NCBI GenBank assembly: GCA_009663005.1
Contig: CM018915.1
Coordinates: forward strand, 11,414,549-11,424,548
Length of the DNA: 10,000 nucleotides
From: Actinidia chinensis
Lineage: Eukaryota; Streptophyta; Magnoliopsida; Ericales; Actinidiaceae
Direction: 5' to 3'
The notes beneath the pieces are model-generated. The model was not told the origin of the DNA. It saw only the letters and a program-made list of their open reading frames with translations, and searched no databases. The position numbers and the translations under genes were made by a program. This document shows, piece after piece, positions 1 through 7,207 of the stretch; the first letter of the stretch is position 1, and every line of letters starts with the position of its first letter.

Positions 1-250
1 TAACAACACATGACCTAAACAGGAGTGCCAAATCCCGAAAGTTGGTGACAAAGAAGATGCAGAAGTGGTGGCAGCAATAGGTATAGGAAGGTGAAGATGC
101 ACGAGCTGGAACAGTCGACCATGTCTATGGCCATCCCCAAGAAGTGTTAACCATTAGACGCGATTCCTACACAACACAACCAGTAAAGGAGAAAAAAACA
201 GTAAGATCAAGGTCACATAGTTGACCACTAGAAACAAGATTAAGAGCAAG
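1..250 (-). pseudogene. Copia GAG-pre-integrase region (partial, broken)
   Basis: In minus-strand reading, NLVSSGQLCDLDL near 245-199 matches the conserved segment after copia protease, where N-L-x-S-x-G-Q-L-C is typical. At 33-10 the motif IWHSCLGH matches the W-H-x-R-L-G-H signature of the GAG-pre-integrase domain that precedes integrase. The expected Arg is Cys here. The two blocks lie in different frames, and a TAG at 167-169 stands where the family usually has Gln. The polyprotein continues left of base 1 toward integrase. In an intact element this segment links protease to integrase. Here it is a remnant. Confidence 0.8.
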
Positions 251-400
251 TGTACGAATTATAGATAGGGTATGGAAAGGGACAAGAAAAAGTGAGAGGA
301 CATGCCCAAACATGACAACAGGTCATAGAAGATCCATGTAACAGTATAGAGGAATAGGAAATGTGTGAAGACTCAAGAGAGTTTAAAAGGTAGAAGAGGA

Positions 401-652
401 TCAGAAACGAATGACCCAAAGGGGTTCCGACGAAATGAAGATACTACATCCAAAGCCAAAGTACCATGGGGATATACATGAAGAGGCAGACAAGGTAGTA
501 GAGGGATTACCGAAAGCTAACAGAATCTGCTGAACAAGAGCAGGAAGATCACTGACATCGATCAGCGTAGGAGAGGCGAAAGTAGTAGAGGAAACCCCAG
601 CAACAGTAGCAAAGGACTGAGGACGAGTATCTCGATAGATAGGGGTTTTGGG
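401..652 (-). pseudogene. Copia aspartic protease remnant, catalytic Asp lost
   Basis: This is in frame with the zinc knuckle. After a Ser/Thr/Ala-rich linker the sequence SPWYFGFGC occupies the place where copia proteases have W-x-x-D-S-G. The codon at 457-455 reads GGC (Gly), one G/A transition from an Asp codon. The next is TTT (Phe) where Ser is usual. The frame ends at a TGA at 403-401, shortly after ISSEPLW, and the flap and C-terminal half are not in this frame. Protease would normally cut the Gag-Pol polyprotein. With no catalytic Asp and a broken frame this copy cannot do so. Confidence 0.75.
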
Positions 653-700
653 GCAGTCGGACTTATAATGACCAAGACCTTGCTGGCGACAATGTTGGCA
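653..700 (-). other. Gag zinc-knuckle motif (second CCHC box)
   Basis: Minus-strand reading gives CQHCRQQGLGHYKSDC, a Cys-X2-Cys-X6-His-X4-Cys arrangement followed by P-K-T-P. A spacing of six rather than four before the His, with a G-x-G-H-Y core, is familiar from a subgroup of plant copia gag proteins, so I do not treat it as damage. Upstream, in the previous frame, CTLCHTTN (near 756-733) looks like the first half of another knuckle, cut off by a frameshift between about 735 and 720. Zinc knuckles bind element RNA during packaging. Confidence 0.8.
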
Positions 701-719
701 AACCCAAACAAGACAGGTA

Positions 720-1486
720 AGCAAGCGATATTAGTGGTGTGACATAAGGTGCACTCATTATGCCGAGAACCCAAACCAGATGTTGAAAAACCTCGAGAAC
801 CACTAGAGGAGCCACGACCTCTAGAACTAAGAGTAGGGGTAGCAAGAGCAGTGTCCACATAGGAAGTCGAAATCAGGCCAAGACGAGTCTCCTCAGATAA
901 GAACTCAGAGATAGCCTGCTCTAGTGTAGGAAGCGGAATGCGATGAAGGAGAGAGGCTCGAACTAGCTCATATGCACCAGAGAGCCCCATGAGAAACAAA
1001 ATCAGATGCTGCTGATCTCAATAGGTGGCAAACAAAGCAACATCAACAACATTAACCCACATAGGCTTGGACGGAGTCAACTGGTCCCATTAGAATAAAT
1101 CTTAGGCAAGAAGGCACTGATAGTCTATCCAGGTTCCTGTCTCTGTCGACATAGAGAAGTCAAAAGTTGATGCTAATAAGCCAAATCAGTAGTAGTATAT
1201 CTGGTGGCCAGGAAATCCAAATAGCATGAGCAGTATCAATTCTCCTAAACTGTAGGCTAATAGAAGGAATAGAAGTATTACAGATCCACATGATAATCTG
1301 ATGATTCTTACTATCCCACCCTTCAAGCCACTCAATGTACTAAGTAGGTGTCTCAATAACACTATGAACCGGTGCCTCAATATCTCCAATGATATAACGC
1401 CAAAGTTTCCTTCCCTTGAGAAAACTAAACATCGCCTGGGACCATGGTATATAATTGGGACCTTCTAGAATGATAACAATAGGTCT
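720..1486 (-). pseudogene. Copia-type gag (UBN2 / Retrotran_gag family), frameshifted
   Basis: Gag forms the virus-like particle. Reading leftward from 1486, the first frame contains LEGPNYIPWSQAMFSFLKGR then LWRYIIGDIEAP, the conserved N-terminal block of plant copia gag, and then DSKNHQIIMW. Near 1212 the frame shifts to FLATRYTTTDLAY, and near 1108 it shifts again to WDQLTPSKP and then FLMGLSGAYELVRASLLHR followed by PLPTLEQAISEFLSEETRLG (about 1000-875), a hallmark of this family. A Ser/Gly/Arg-rich linker leads to the zinc knuckles. Stops at 1340-1342, 1173-1175, 1125-1127 and 1018-1020 interrupt it. The N-terminus is uncertain: a stop lies in frame just upstream of 1486, and an ATG near 1505 is in another frame. 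Confidence 0.88.
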
Positions 1487-2025
1487 AGAAACTCAGATCG
1501 ATTCATAATGTCCAAATCGTAGAGAAAACATTAGAAAAATGGTGCAAGAATAATAGGTACAGCATTAACGAAGCAAAAATAGCAAAAACTGAGTGCAAAA
1601 ACAGAATCAGTAAGGCCCCAATTACTTAAGGACATGAACATAGAAGCCAGAAGAAGATGAACGGGTGCACGTTGCTGACGTGGCACTAGTGCTGACGTGG
1701 GATAAATGATGTCACTAGGGCTGATGTCACTTGGAACATCACAGAGGCTGCGCGTGGATGGAGCCACGTGTGCGCACGTGCAGTAGCTCACTGAGAGTGG
1801 ATTTGACGCGCCTGCTTCAGACAGTGCGTGGGGGTGCGTATGGATGTGTATGATGATGTTATCGACTTGGTTGAACTTAGAATACCACGAGGATCACAAT
1901 AGTGTGTTGAAATCTCATATCCAAATAGATTTTCAATTGGTCGAATACAGAAGAGAGGAGAAAAAGATGAAGAAAATCAGAGATGGTGTGGCGACAATAG
2001 AGGGTCAGAGAGGTAGAGAATCATG
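1487..2025 (-). other. Copia untranslated leader between PBS and gag
   Basis: This stretch lies between the primer binding site and the recognisable gag. It has no long reading frame that I recognise. A minus-strand frame of 86 codons at 1791-1531 has no similarity I can name and may be leader or a diverged gag N-terminus. The region is richer in GC than the spacers. It holds two CACGTG G-boxes at 1765-1770 and 1775-1780, two GCTGACGTGG repeats at 1674-1683 and 1691-1700, and two TGATGTCACT repeats at 1707-1716 and 1722-1731. Confidence 0.6.
1674..1780. promoter_or_regulatory. Cluster of ACGT-core repeats in the copia leader
   Basis: Four ACGT-core sites lie within 107 bp: TGACGTGG at 1676-1683 and 1693-1700 (17 bp apart), and the palindromic G-box CACGTG at 1765-1770 and 1775-1780 (10 bp apart, about one helical turn). 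TGATGTCACT occurs twice between them. ACGT cores are known binding sites of plant bZIP and bHLH factors. Use as an element enhancer is inference, and the sites are downstream of the predicted LTR promoter. Confidence 0.35.
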
Positions 2026-2038
2026 ACTCTGATTACAA
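2026..2038 (-). other. Degenerate primer binding site, tRNA-iMet type
   Basis: The minus strand reads TTGTAATCAGAGT directly after the LTR. This resembles the TGGTATCAGAGC primer site common in plant copia elements, with two substitutions and one extra base. The following CATGA is also common after this site. In an intact element it primes minus-strand cDNA synthesis with the 3' end of initiator tRNA-Met. It fixes the element's orientation and the LTR end. Confidence 0.7.
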
Positions 2039-2048
2039 TAATGCAAGA

Positions 2049-2289
2049 CACTACATACATTATATAGAAAATACTATGGTAGCACCTAACTGCCACCCCA
2101 AAATGCAACCTGTTGTGGGGTACGTTGGATTGGCGTGGGTGTGGGGTCCACCCAGTCCTTTCATAGCCCACTGCCTATGTATCCCAATGCCAATCGCAAT
2201 GTACCATCCTCATCAGTGTGCTCTTTGGGCGTGCAAGTTGGGTGTACCCATAGCATAGCCACCATACTATATATATATAATATGTAGTG
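2049..2289. mobile_element. Foldback MITE with CACTA-type ends
   Basis: The left end CACTACATAC and right end TATGTAGTG are inverted copies. The similarity runs through 2049-2083 and 2258-2289, where both arms contain a run of A/T then CTATGGTAGC or GTATGGTGGC. Inner inverted matches link 2120-2139 (GTACGTTGGATTGGCGTGGG) with 2183-2204, so most of the 241 bp can fold into one imperfect hairpin. It has no coding capacity of note. CACTA ends are known from CACTA/En-Spm transposons, which make 3-bp target duplications, but the flanks here (AGA left, TTT right) do not match. On the minus strand TCTT occurs on both sides, at slightly different offsets. Confidence 0.65.
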
Positions 2290-2360
2290 TTTAAGATAAA
2301 GAGAGAGAAAAGAAGGAACTCTTGTATTCATGATCTAGGTTACAAAGGGAGAGAAGAGAA

Positions 2361-2369
2361 AAATATATA
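2361..2369 (-). promoter_or_regulatory. TATA-like box of the copia LTR
   Basis: The minus strand reads TATATATTT preceded by GTC. Its distance from the LTR start and the pyrimidine-rich sequence downstream (about 2360-2340) fit a U3/R boundary near 2335. This is prediction from position and composition only. Confidence 0.4.
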
Positions 2370-2441
2370 GACAAAATACTAATAGTAAAAAGATTAAACT
2401 ACCCCTAATATATATACAATAGATATACATCAACACTAACA

Positions 2442-2948
2442 ATACCCTCTCTTACTAACCGTCCCCTCCCACTAAAAAGCAGGGGATGCCCAAACTTAGT
2501 CATATTAGAATAGTAAAACAAAGAATGAGCGTTACACAAATTGCTAACAATGAAATGAAAATCACTTTTGTCTTTGACCTAAATGTTTTAAATCCATATC
2601 CAGCAATATTAAACATACGCAGTACATAAAACATACCAAATCCACGGACTAAAAAGTATTGAATTCAAAATAATCAATTCAATTTCAATGAAAAATAAAA
2701 CTGAAGTCGGATCTACGAAACCAGGTCAAACGTAATTTCAAACCGAATGGAGAGCAAACAAATCAGCAAAAATGGAGTAGCAAAAAGAAGAATTGAGGAA
2801 GAATTGAGCATAGCAAAAAAATTAAGATGATGATGCAAAAACAAATCCAAATATCCCTGCTTTTCAATATCTATCTTTTAATTGTTAAATATTCAAACAT
2901 AAATAGAGGTTAGTTCTATAACGTGAGAAGCGAGTGGCTAACAGTAAA
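2442..2948. other. AT-rich spacer, no gene seen
   Basis: No reading frame of substance and no RNA gene. On the minus strand, next to the LTR, 2480-2442 is purine-rich (GGGAGGGGACGG then AAGAGAGGG), which resembles a polypurine tract. The rest is A-rich and low in complexity, with scattered short repeats such as GAAGAATTGAG near 2790-2810. Confidence 0.6.
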
Positions 2949-3512
2949 ATGAAGAAATTAACTTCTTCTTCTTTTTTTTATTTAGGCAAAATGTCTACGA
3001 ATGGAAGAGAATCGAGTATTCAGCAAAAGCGTTCAAGGGAAGAAATGGAAGCACGTGAGGAAGAAGTGGAAATTATTATATTGTTTGTATCTTATCTTGT
3101 TCGTGTTATTGGAGCATGGTATCATTGCAAGTATAAGGTCAAAAAAAAAACTTCAGGAAATGGAATGGATGAAAGGGCTCCTTATAGAGGGCTTTGGCTA
3201 AAGTTTCTAAGAGAGGAAGACAAATGCATATCTAAAGTACGTATTACCATCAGGTGTTGGGAGGGATCTGTATTAGATTCTCGAGTGTTACGTGATGCTT
3301 TGCGTAGGCCAAATGGCTAACAAGTTTATTTTTATCGTGTGTTGCAGGTTTTCCTTTTTAACTTTTGATTTTATGTTGCACTGCTAATGAACGTATAGGA
3401 TCTTTTACGTAGATAAGTATTATCTTGTGGATGCAAATTACACGAATTTTTGGCTCCTTGGAACTCTTTATTTTTGGAGAGGAAATGCACCACGAAATCC
3501 GAGTGGAATCAC
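2949..3512 (+). pseudogene. PIF/Harbinger transposase (HARBI1-like, DDE_Tnp_4) remnant
   Basis: Harbinger transposases move DNA transposons with a DDE nuclease domain. The first frame (ATG 2949 or 2991 to TAA 3318-3320) has a charged Glu/Arg/Lys N-terminus, a hydrophobic segment (IIILFVSYLVRVIGAWYHCKY), and then CWEGSVLDSRVLRDALRRPN (3255-3314), matching the conserved W-E-G-S-x-x-D-x-R-x-L-R-D-A block. After about 95 bp, frame 1 at 3415-3447 reads KYYLVDANYTN, the block holding the second catalytic Asp (codon 3430-3432), then RGNAPRNP (3478-3501) and a stop at 3511-3513. The T-rich gap 3324-3414 could be an intron (GT at 3324, AG near 3411-3416). The block with the first catalytic Asp is missing upstream of WEGS, and the ERAFGVLK-type Glu block is not found downstream. 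Confidence 0.72.
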
Positions 3513-3573
3513 GGTGTGAAGAATTTATTAACGATTACCATTTTCGTGTGAATGTCGGGCCTAGTCCAGCAGC

Positions 3574-3591
3574 AAGGCAGGCGCCTGCCTT
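3574..3591. repeat. Perfect 18-bp palindrome
   Basis: AAGGCAGGCGCCTGCCTT equals its own reverse complement with no loop. It is GC-rich in an AT-rich stretch just after the Harbinger remnant. It could be a dimeric protein site or the remains of a small inverted repeat. Function unknown. Confidence 0.6.
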
Positions 3592-3890
3592 ACGTCTCAT
3601 TTCTTATATTTGTACACTTATTCTGCAGGTAAGATGGTGAGAAAAAATTCTTAGTTTTGTAACACAAAAACGACTCGACTATTTCTATACTAAAAGGCCC
3701 ATTATCTTGTCTTCTTCTTTTCACTGCTTCTCCTTCCTCTACTCAGCTTTTATTTATTTATTTTTGTCTCCGCCTCAGTCTCTCCCCTATTCTACATTCC
3801 CTCTATTTATGTTTTAGACTTTTCATCTCCCTAGTTTTGGGGATTTTGTTTTGTTTTAAATTGTTTGAGCATACTATGTTTTTATTACAA

Positions 3891-3995
3891 TATCATTGAA
3901 AAGACCACAATAACTTGCGTTTAGATCCTCGAGGAAGTAACTTTAGGATCCAAATTATTATTATTTTTTAATTATCATTGAAAATGACACAATAT
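3891..3995. repeat. Imperfect direct repeat, two 23-bp copies
   Basis: TATCATTGAAAAGACCACAA at 3891-3910 and TATCATTGAAAATGACACAA at 3973-3992 are near copies 82 bp apart. They differ mainly in the middle. No element can be named. Confidence 0.45.
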
Positions 3996-4551
3996 ATACC
4001 GTGGTTTTAGGCCATGCACTATGCTCTTGCCTCCTTTTTGCTCACATTGAGTTATTACATGATGAAATTGAGTTAAAATTTAAAATTTAGCAAATGACAA
4101 TATCTTGAAATTTAGTTGAAATTGTTGATTGTTTGTTTAAATTGTTATGATATTATCAAGGAAAAATAAAAAAAATAAAAAAACATCAGAGTTTTACCTG
4201 TTTTCCAAAACTAAAACTGTAATTTTATTTTTTTTCAGGTAAAAACGTAATGTTTTGTTTTAATTACAATTAAAAACACAATGTTTTGATCCGTCTAAAC
4301 CACTAACGGAGGGGGGAAGACACCCAACAATTATGTATGACAAATTCTGCGTTTCATCGGGGGTATACTTTAGGGAGATAGTGGTATTATGTGAATGATA
4401 TTAATCAATTTTATGTTTTCATGAGGCTATTTTGAATGAAGGAGTCCATTTATGTGAAGGTTGAAAATAAGTTTGAGTGCTTTTCAGAAATGTTAAGTCT
4501 TGCATTTTCTTCATTTGCGAAATCATCAAATTCATAAATCCCAAATCAATA

Positions 4552-4580
4552 CCAGCCATTGACAATGAAGTAATGGCTGG
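4552..4580. repeat. Small hairpin, 9-bp stem and 11-base loop
   Basis: CCAGCCATT (4552-4560) and AATGGCTGG (4572-4580) are perfect inverted copies around an 11-base loop. It lies about 25 bp left of the large foldback. No U-run follows and there is no gene upstream, so it is not called a terminator. Confidence 0.5.
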
Positions 4581-4605
4581 ACATTCGGATTTCACTTTCC
4601 TTCCC

Positions 4606-5049
4606 CATGTTTTAATTTGAATATATTAAATGCTGAACTTTAAAAATAGTTGTAATATAAATCCTCCATTTACATCCATTAAAATTTATAGACAAAAATA
4701 ACCATGTACCACGCGCATGACCGCATTGGAGTTGTCTAATTAGTATAAATATAAGATTCTTTCTGTTTTTAGTATATTTTTTTTACCGTTTAATTAAAAT
4801 CTTACATTTTTTCTATTTTCGTTAACTAAAGGAGTCCAAATATATAAAAAATTGGATAAAAATTCACTAAAGACAGAAAAAAATTATTTTTATTCCAAAA
4901 AAACTAAAAAAAATAAATTTGTCCTTTATTTAGGTCATGTGCGTGACACATGCCTATTTCTATACACAAACTATAACGGGTGTGGACGAATGGTTTACAT
5001 TGCAACTATCTTCGAATTTTAGAGTTAAAAAATGTTCAATTAAAACATG
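4606..5049. mobile_element. Long foldback element (non-autonomous, Mutator-like or MITE)
   Basis: The left arm 4606-4722 and right arm 4933-5049 are both 117 bp and align end to end, in inverted orientation, without a gap. I count about 81 of 117 positions identical, and most differences are transitions. The outer ends read CATGTTTTAATT and AATTAAAACATG. The inner ends read CATGACC and GGTCATG. The 210-bp centre is AT-rich and may extend the stem weakly. No coding capacity is seen. Long ungapped arms suggest a foldback or Mutator-like non-autonomous element that has drifted. I could not recognise a flanking target duplication. Confidence 0.65.
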
Positions 5050-5250
5050 AAAGACAAATTAAATGTGTAAAAGTTGGAGGATATAAAATAAAAATTATCC
5101 AAAAACCATATTAATCTAGCCCGCCCAAATAAAACCATAAAAACCCAAATGCAACCATATTAATCTAACACAACAAATAGAATATTTTAGCTCATAATTG
5201 ATGAGAGATAAAACTCCACCTACCTAAATTAGCAAATCCAGAAGAGGAAA
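5050..5250. other. AT-rich spacer with a 15-bp direct repeat
   Basis: AACCATATTAATCTA occurs at 5104-5118 and again at 5153-5167, with CCCAAAT-type sequence between. No coding frame is seen. The left boundary of the gypsy LTR lies somewhere near the right end of this stretch. Confidence 0.5.
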
Positions 5251-5692
5251 TGGTTCATTTTGAGATAACCATGTCGCCCTAACATCGCTCATGATCGCCA
5301 CCCGGTTGTTCACGTCGCCCACATGTCCAAGTTCCTATTATCAAGGCTCTACAATCTCCACATCTTCATCCCCGTCTCCACGTCGAACATAATGTCCGGA
5401 TATTCTCCATGTCTCCAGGACGAAAGTAGACATGTTCTCCATCTGGTCCACTAGGCCACGATTTCCTACAATTGCACCACAACTGCTTCACACGATTGAG
5501 AGGTCCTCCATCTGTAAAAGTCGTTCTCCTATGCCCAGAAAATGATAATATCAGTTGTGCCTTTGTCTAGAGCTTTTTATTTTGAGTTTCCCCTTCTTCC
5601 TTCAAATCTAATAACCACGCCAGAGGAATTTTGAGCAGCTTCACCTCACACATTTGAGCAATTGTAATTGTTGGTTGCTCTCCCTAGATGTT
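5250..5692 (+). repeat. Gypsy 5' LTR, right part (left boundary unknown)
   Basis: This stretch is directly upstream of the PBS and richer in GC than the spacer to its left, with many CATGTC, CTCCA and CCACG words of the kind seen in Tat LTRs. The run from about 5570 (CTTTTTATTTTGAG) to 5692 looks like the R-U5 part. I see no TG start that can be fixed without the partner LTR, and no clean CA just before the PBS. Confidence 0.5.
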
Positions 5693-5710
5693 TGGCGCCT
5701 TCTGTGAAAA
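5693..5710 (+). other. Gypsy primer binding site
   Basis: TGGCGCCTTCTGTGAAAA follows the LTR. TGGCGCC is the typical first part of the primer site in plant Tat and related gypsy elements. The later bases differ from the usual GTCTGTGGGA by a few G/A or G/T changes. The matching tRNA is not certain (TGGCGCC fits tRNA-Asp-like 3' ends). Confidence 0.65.
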
Positions 5711-5798
5711 CAAAAGTTCTCAATACTCTATGCATTTGCGTAGTCGCCTACTACCTAGACAAAGCGAAAGTAGTCCCCTAGATAACAGGGTGCCCCCA

Positions 5799-6895
5799 AT
5801 GGCCAACTCTAGTCAAGCTCTAGACCTCGAAGGCATTCACCGTGAGATGCATGGTAATGCCGAGTAATCAAGATAATGAACGAGCTAAATGCACGTTTAA
5901 TGCATCACTTCACCCCATGCTCCCACACTAGCCACAATGCCACTTCCGAAAGGTTCAAACCGCTCTCACCGCTTTTATTGATCGGGCGACCAAGGCACTT
6001 CTCGAAATCGCCAAAACGCCAATCATGGAAGTTCTGCACGAAGCCATCGTCGTCGATCCCCCAGCCATCACTCCAGGCATGGGAGACGAGGGAAAAGCCC
6101 TAAAATATCTCGATCGCAGTCTTCCAGCAATAACACAAAAGTCAACGAGCAAGGAGACTTGTAGGCAAGGAAGATCACCTCGCTAGGATGACCATCCTAA
6201 CAATTATCACGACGACATATCAATCGAACAGAAGTTCAAGGATCTAGACGCCCGAATAGATGCCATTGACACTGGCGTCAAGTCACCCATCACCGTAGAT
6301 ACGTTGATAAAGCAAATAGATCCCCCATTCACTGAGAGGGTGATGAGGATCAAAGTGTCTTCCAGGTTCAAGCTTCCTCTCTAGCTAGGGATTTACAAAG
6401 GAAAAACTAATCTAATGGACCACTTGAATTTGTTCAAGAACCTGTTGTTACTTCAGGGAGCTTTAACGAGGTGATGTGCAGAGCTTTTTTAGCAAGTTTA
6501 AGAGGATCGACGAGGTCATGGTTCAAGAAGTTATCACCTAGAACCATTGATTCTTTTGGCGACCTGAGCAGGCATTTTGTCACCAATTTTATGAGTTGTA
6601 GGGTCAGTCAGAAGAACACCTCTCACCTATTCACTATCCATCAGAGAGTTGGAAAAAGCCTCAAGGAGTACGTCAAGTGGTTCAATCAGGCCATCATCAA
6701 AATAGAGGGCCTCAGTGATAAGGTGATGATCATGGCAATGATGGAAGGATTCTGACTTTGTGCACTATTTGACTCCTTATCAAAAAATATGCCAGAAACT
6801 TTTTCGGTGCTCCACATTAAAACCGATAAGTATATCGCTGCTGAAGAATTGAACAAAGCTGAACGAAGCAAAACGAAGCAAGTGAGGAAAAGAGG
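5799..6895 (+). pseudogene. Gypsy (Tat-like) gag, frameshifted
   Basis: Gag forms the particle. ATG 5799 begins [20 protein letters not shown], a familiar N-terminus for this family. The reading then moves to frame 2 near 5867 (IMNELNARLMHHF), to frame 1 near 5950 (through [20 protein letters not shown] and [12 protein letters not shown]), and to frame 0 near 6465. The last part holds the Retrotrans_gag core: [20 protein letters not shown], then [47 protein letters not shown] and [13 protein letters not shown]. Stops lie at 6184-6186, 6382-6384 and 6753-6755. Two of these stand where the family has Gln and Arg (CAG and CGA type codons). No translation of full length is possible. Confidence 0.88.
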
Positions 6896-7207
6896 ATGAC
6901 TACAAAAGAAAGGAGACGGACTCAAAGAGATCGCGACTATAATACAGAAAATTATTTCCTATTGAAGGAACAAATAAGTGATTTGATCAAAAGGGTATAC
7001 TCGAGGAAGTTTGTTGTTGATCGCCCGAGACGAACAACACCCGATAGAGCTTATATTGACAAGAAACCTTTTGTTGGAGATATCCAAACCATCCATAGAG
7101 GTTTTGAATCAAGAGGATGTTTAACGTCGTTGAGGAAGAAATATGTTAGGGGGTCAAAAAAGGCAAGTAAAAGAAGAAATTTATAACATTTCTCGTCCAA
7201 AACCAAG
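6896..7207 (+). pseudogene. Gypsy gag C-terminus and gag-protease linker, zinc knuckle degraded
   Basis: In frame 2 the sequence runs RDYNTENYFLLKEQISDLIK, then RKFVVDRP, GDIQTIHRGFESRG and a stop at 7184-7186. In relatives the first part is D-H-G-H-x-T-E-D-C-F and follows a Cys-containing knuckle half. Here His is Tyr (codon 6938) and Cys is Tyr (codon 6953), and the N-terminal knuckle half is absent. The basic linker normally found between IAAEEL and this point is much shorter, so a deletion near 6895-6930 is likely. KEEIYNIS at 7170-7193 is in frame 0, so two more shifts flank it. Confidence 0.72.

Larger units (their letters stand above)
1..2441 (-). mobile_element. Decayed Ty1/copia LTR retrotransposon, 5' half
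   Basis: Read on the minus strand, the order is LTR, primer binding site, leader, gag, zinc knuckle, protease and GAG-pre-integrase, which is the copia order. The element leaves the window at base 1, so integrase, RT, RNase H and the other LTR are not seen. Gag is split over at least three frames. Stops on the minus strand lie at 1340-1342, 1173-1175, 1125-1127, 1018-1020 and 167-169. The protease has lost its catalytic Asp, so the copy cannot code for a working polyprotein. Family membership is judged from recognisable gag and GAG-pre-integrase sequence, not from a database search. Confidence 0.9.
2042..2441 (-). repeat. Copia LTR carrying a foldback insertion
   Basis: Read on the minus strand, it begins TGTTAGTGTTGATG at 2441 and ends TTGCA at 2042, giving TG...CA ends, with a 3-base gap to the PBS. 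Removing the 241-bp foldback at 2049-2289 leaves about 159 bp, short for an LTR. A TATA-like stretch lies at 2369-2361, about 75 bp from the 5' end, followed by a pyrimidine-rich stretch. The partner LTR is left of the window, so identity and target duplication cannot be tested. The 3' boundary is less sure than the 5' one. Confidence 0.7.
3514..4551 (+). other. AT-rich spacer with short repeats, no gene seen
   Basis: No recognisable coding sequence. The 71-codon frame at 3425-3640 overlaps the Harbinger remnant in another frame and looks accidental. A pyrimidine-rich tract runs from about 3700 to 3830 and resembles a plant 5' leader, but no gene follows it. Short inverted copies TTTTACCTG (4192-4200) and CAGGTAAAA (4236-4244) could form a 9-bp stem. 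Confidence 0.55.

Noticed and set aside
653..700. Zinc knuckle spacing C-X2-C-X6-H-X4-C instead of X4 before His
   Set aside because: A G-x-G-H-Y form with two extra residues is familiar in a subgroup of plant copia gag proteins, so it is not evidence of insertion or novelty.
1844..2026. 60-codon plus-strand frame
   Set aside because: Antisense to the copia leader, with no recognisable domain.
2076..2258. 60-codon plus-strand frame
   Set aside because: It lies entirely within the foldback element. No recognisable protein, and both arms of a hairpin are unlikely to code.
3425..3640. 71-codon plus-strand frame
   Set aside because: It overlaps the YYLVDANYTN block in a different frame. Its own translation matches nothing I know.
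4552..4580. Hairpin as a transcription terminator
   Set aside because: No U-run and no upstream gene. The setting is a plant spacer, where such terminators are not expected.
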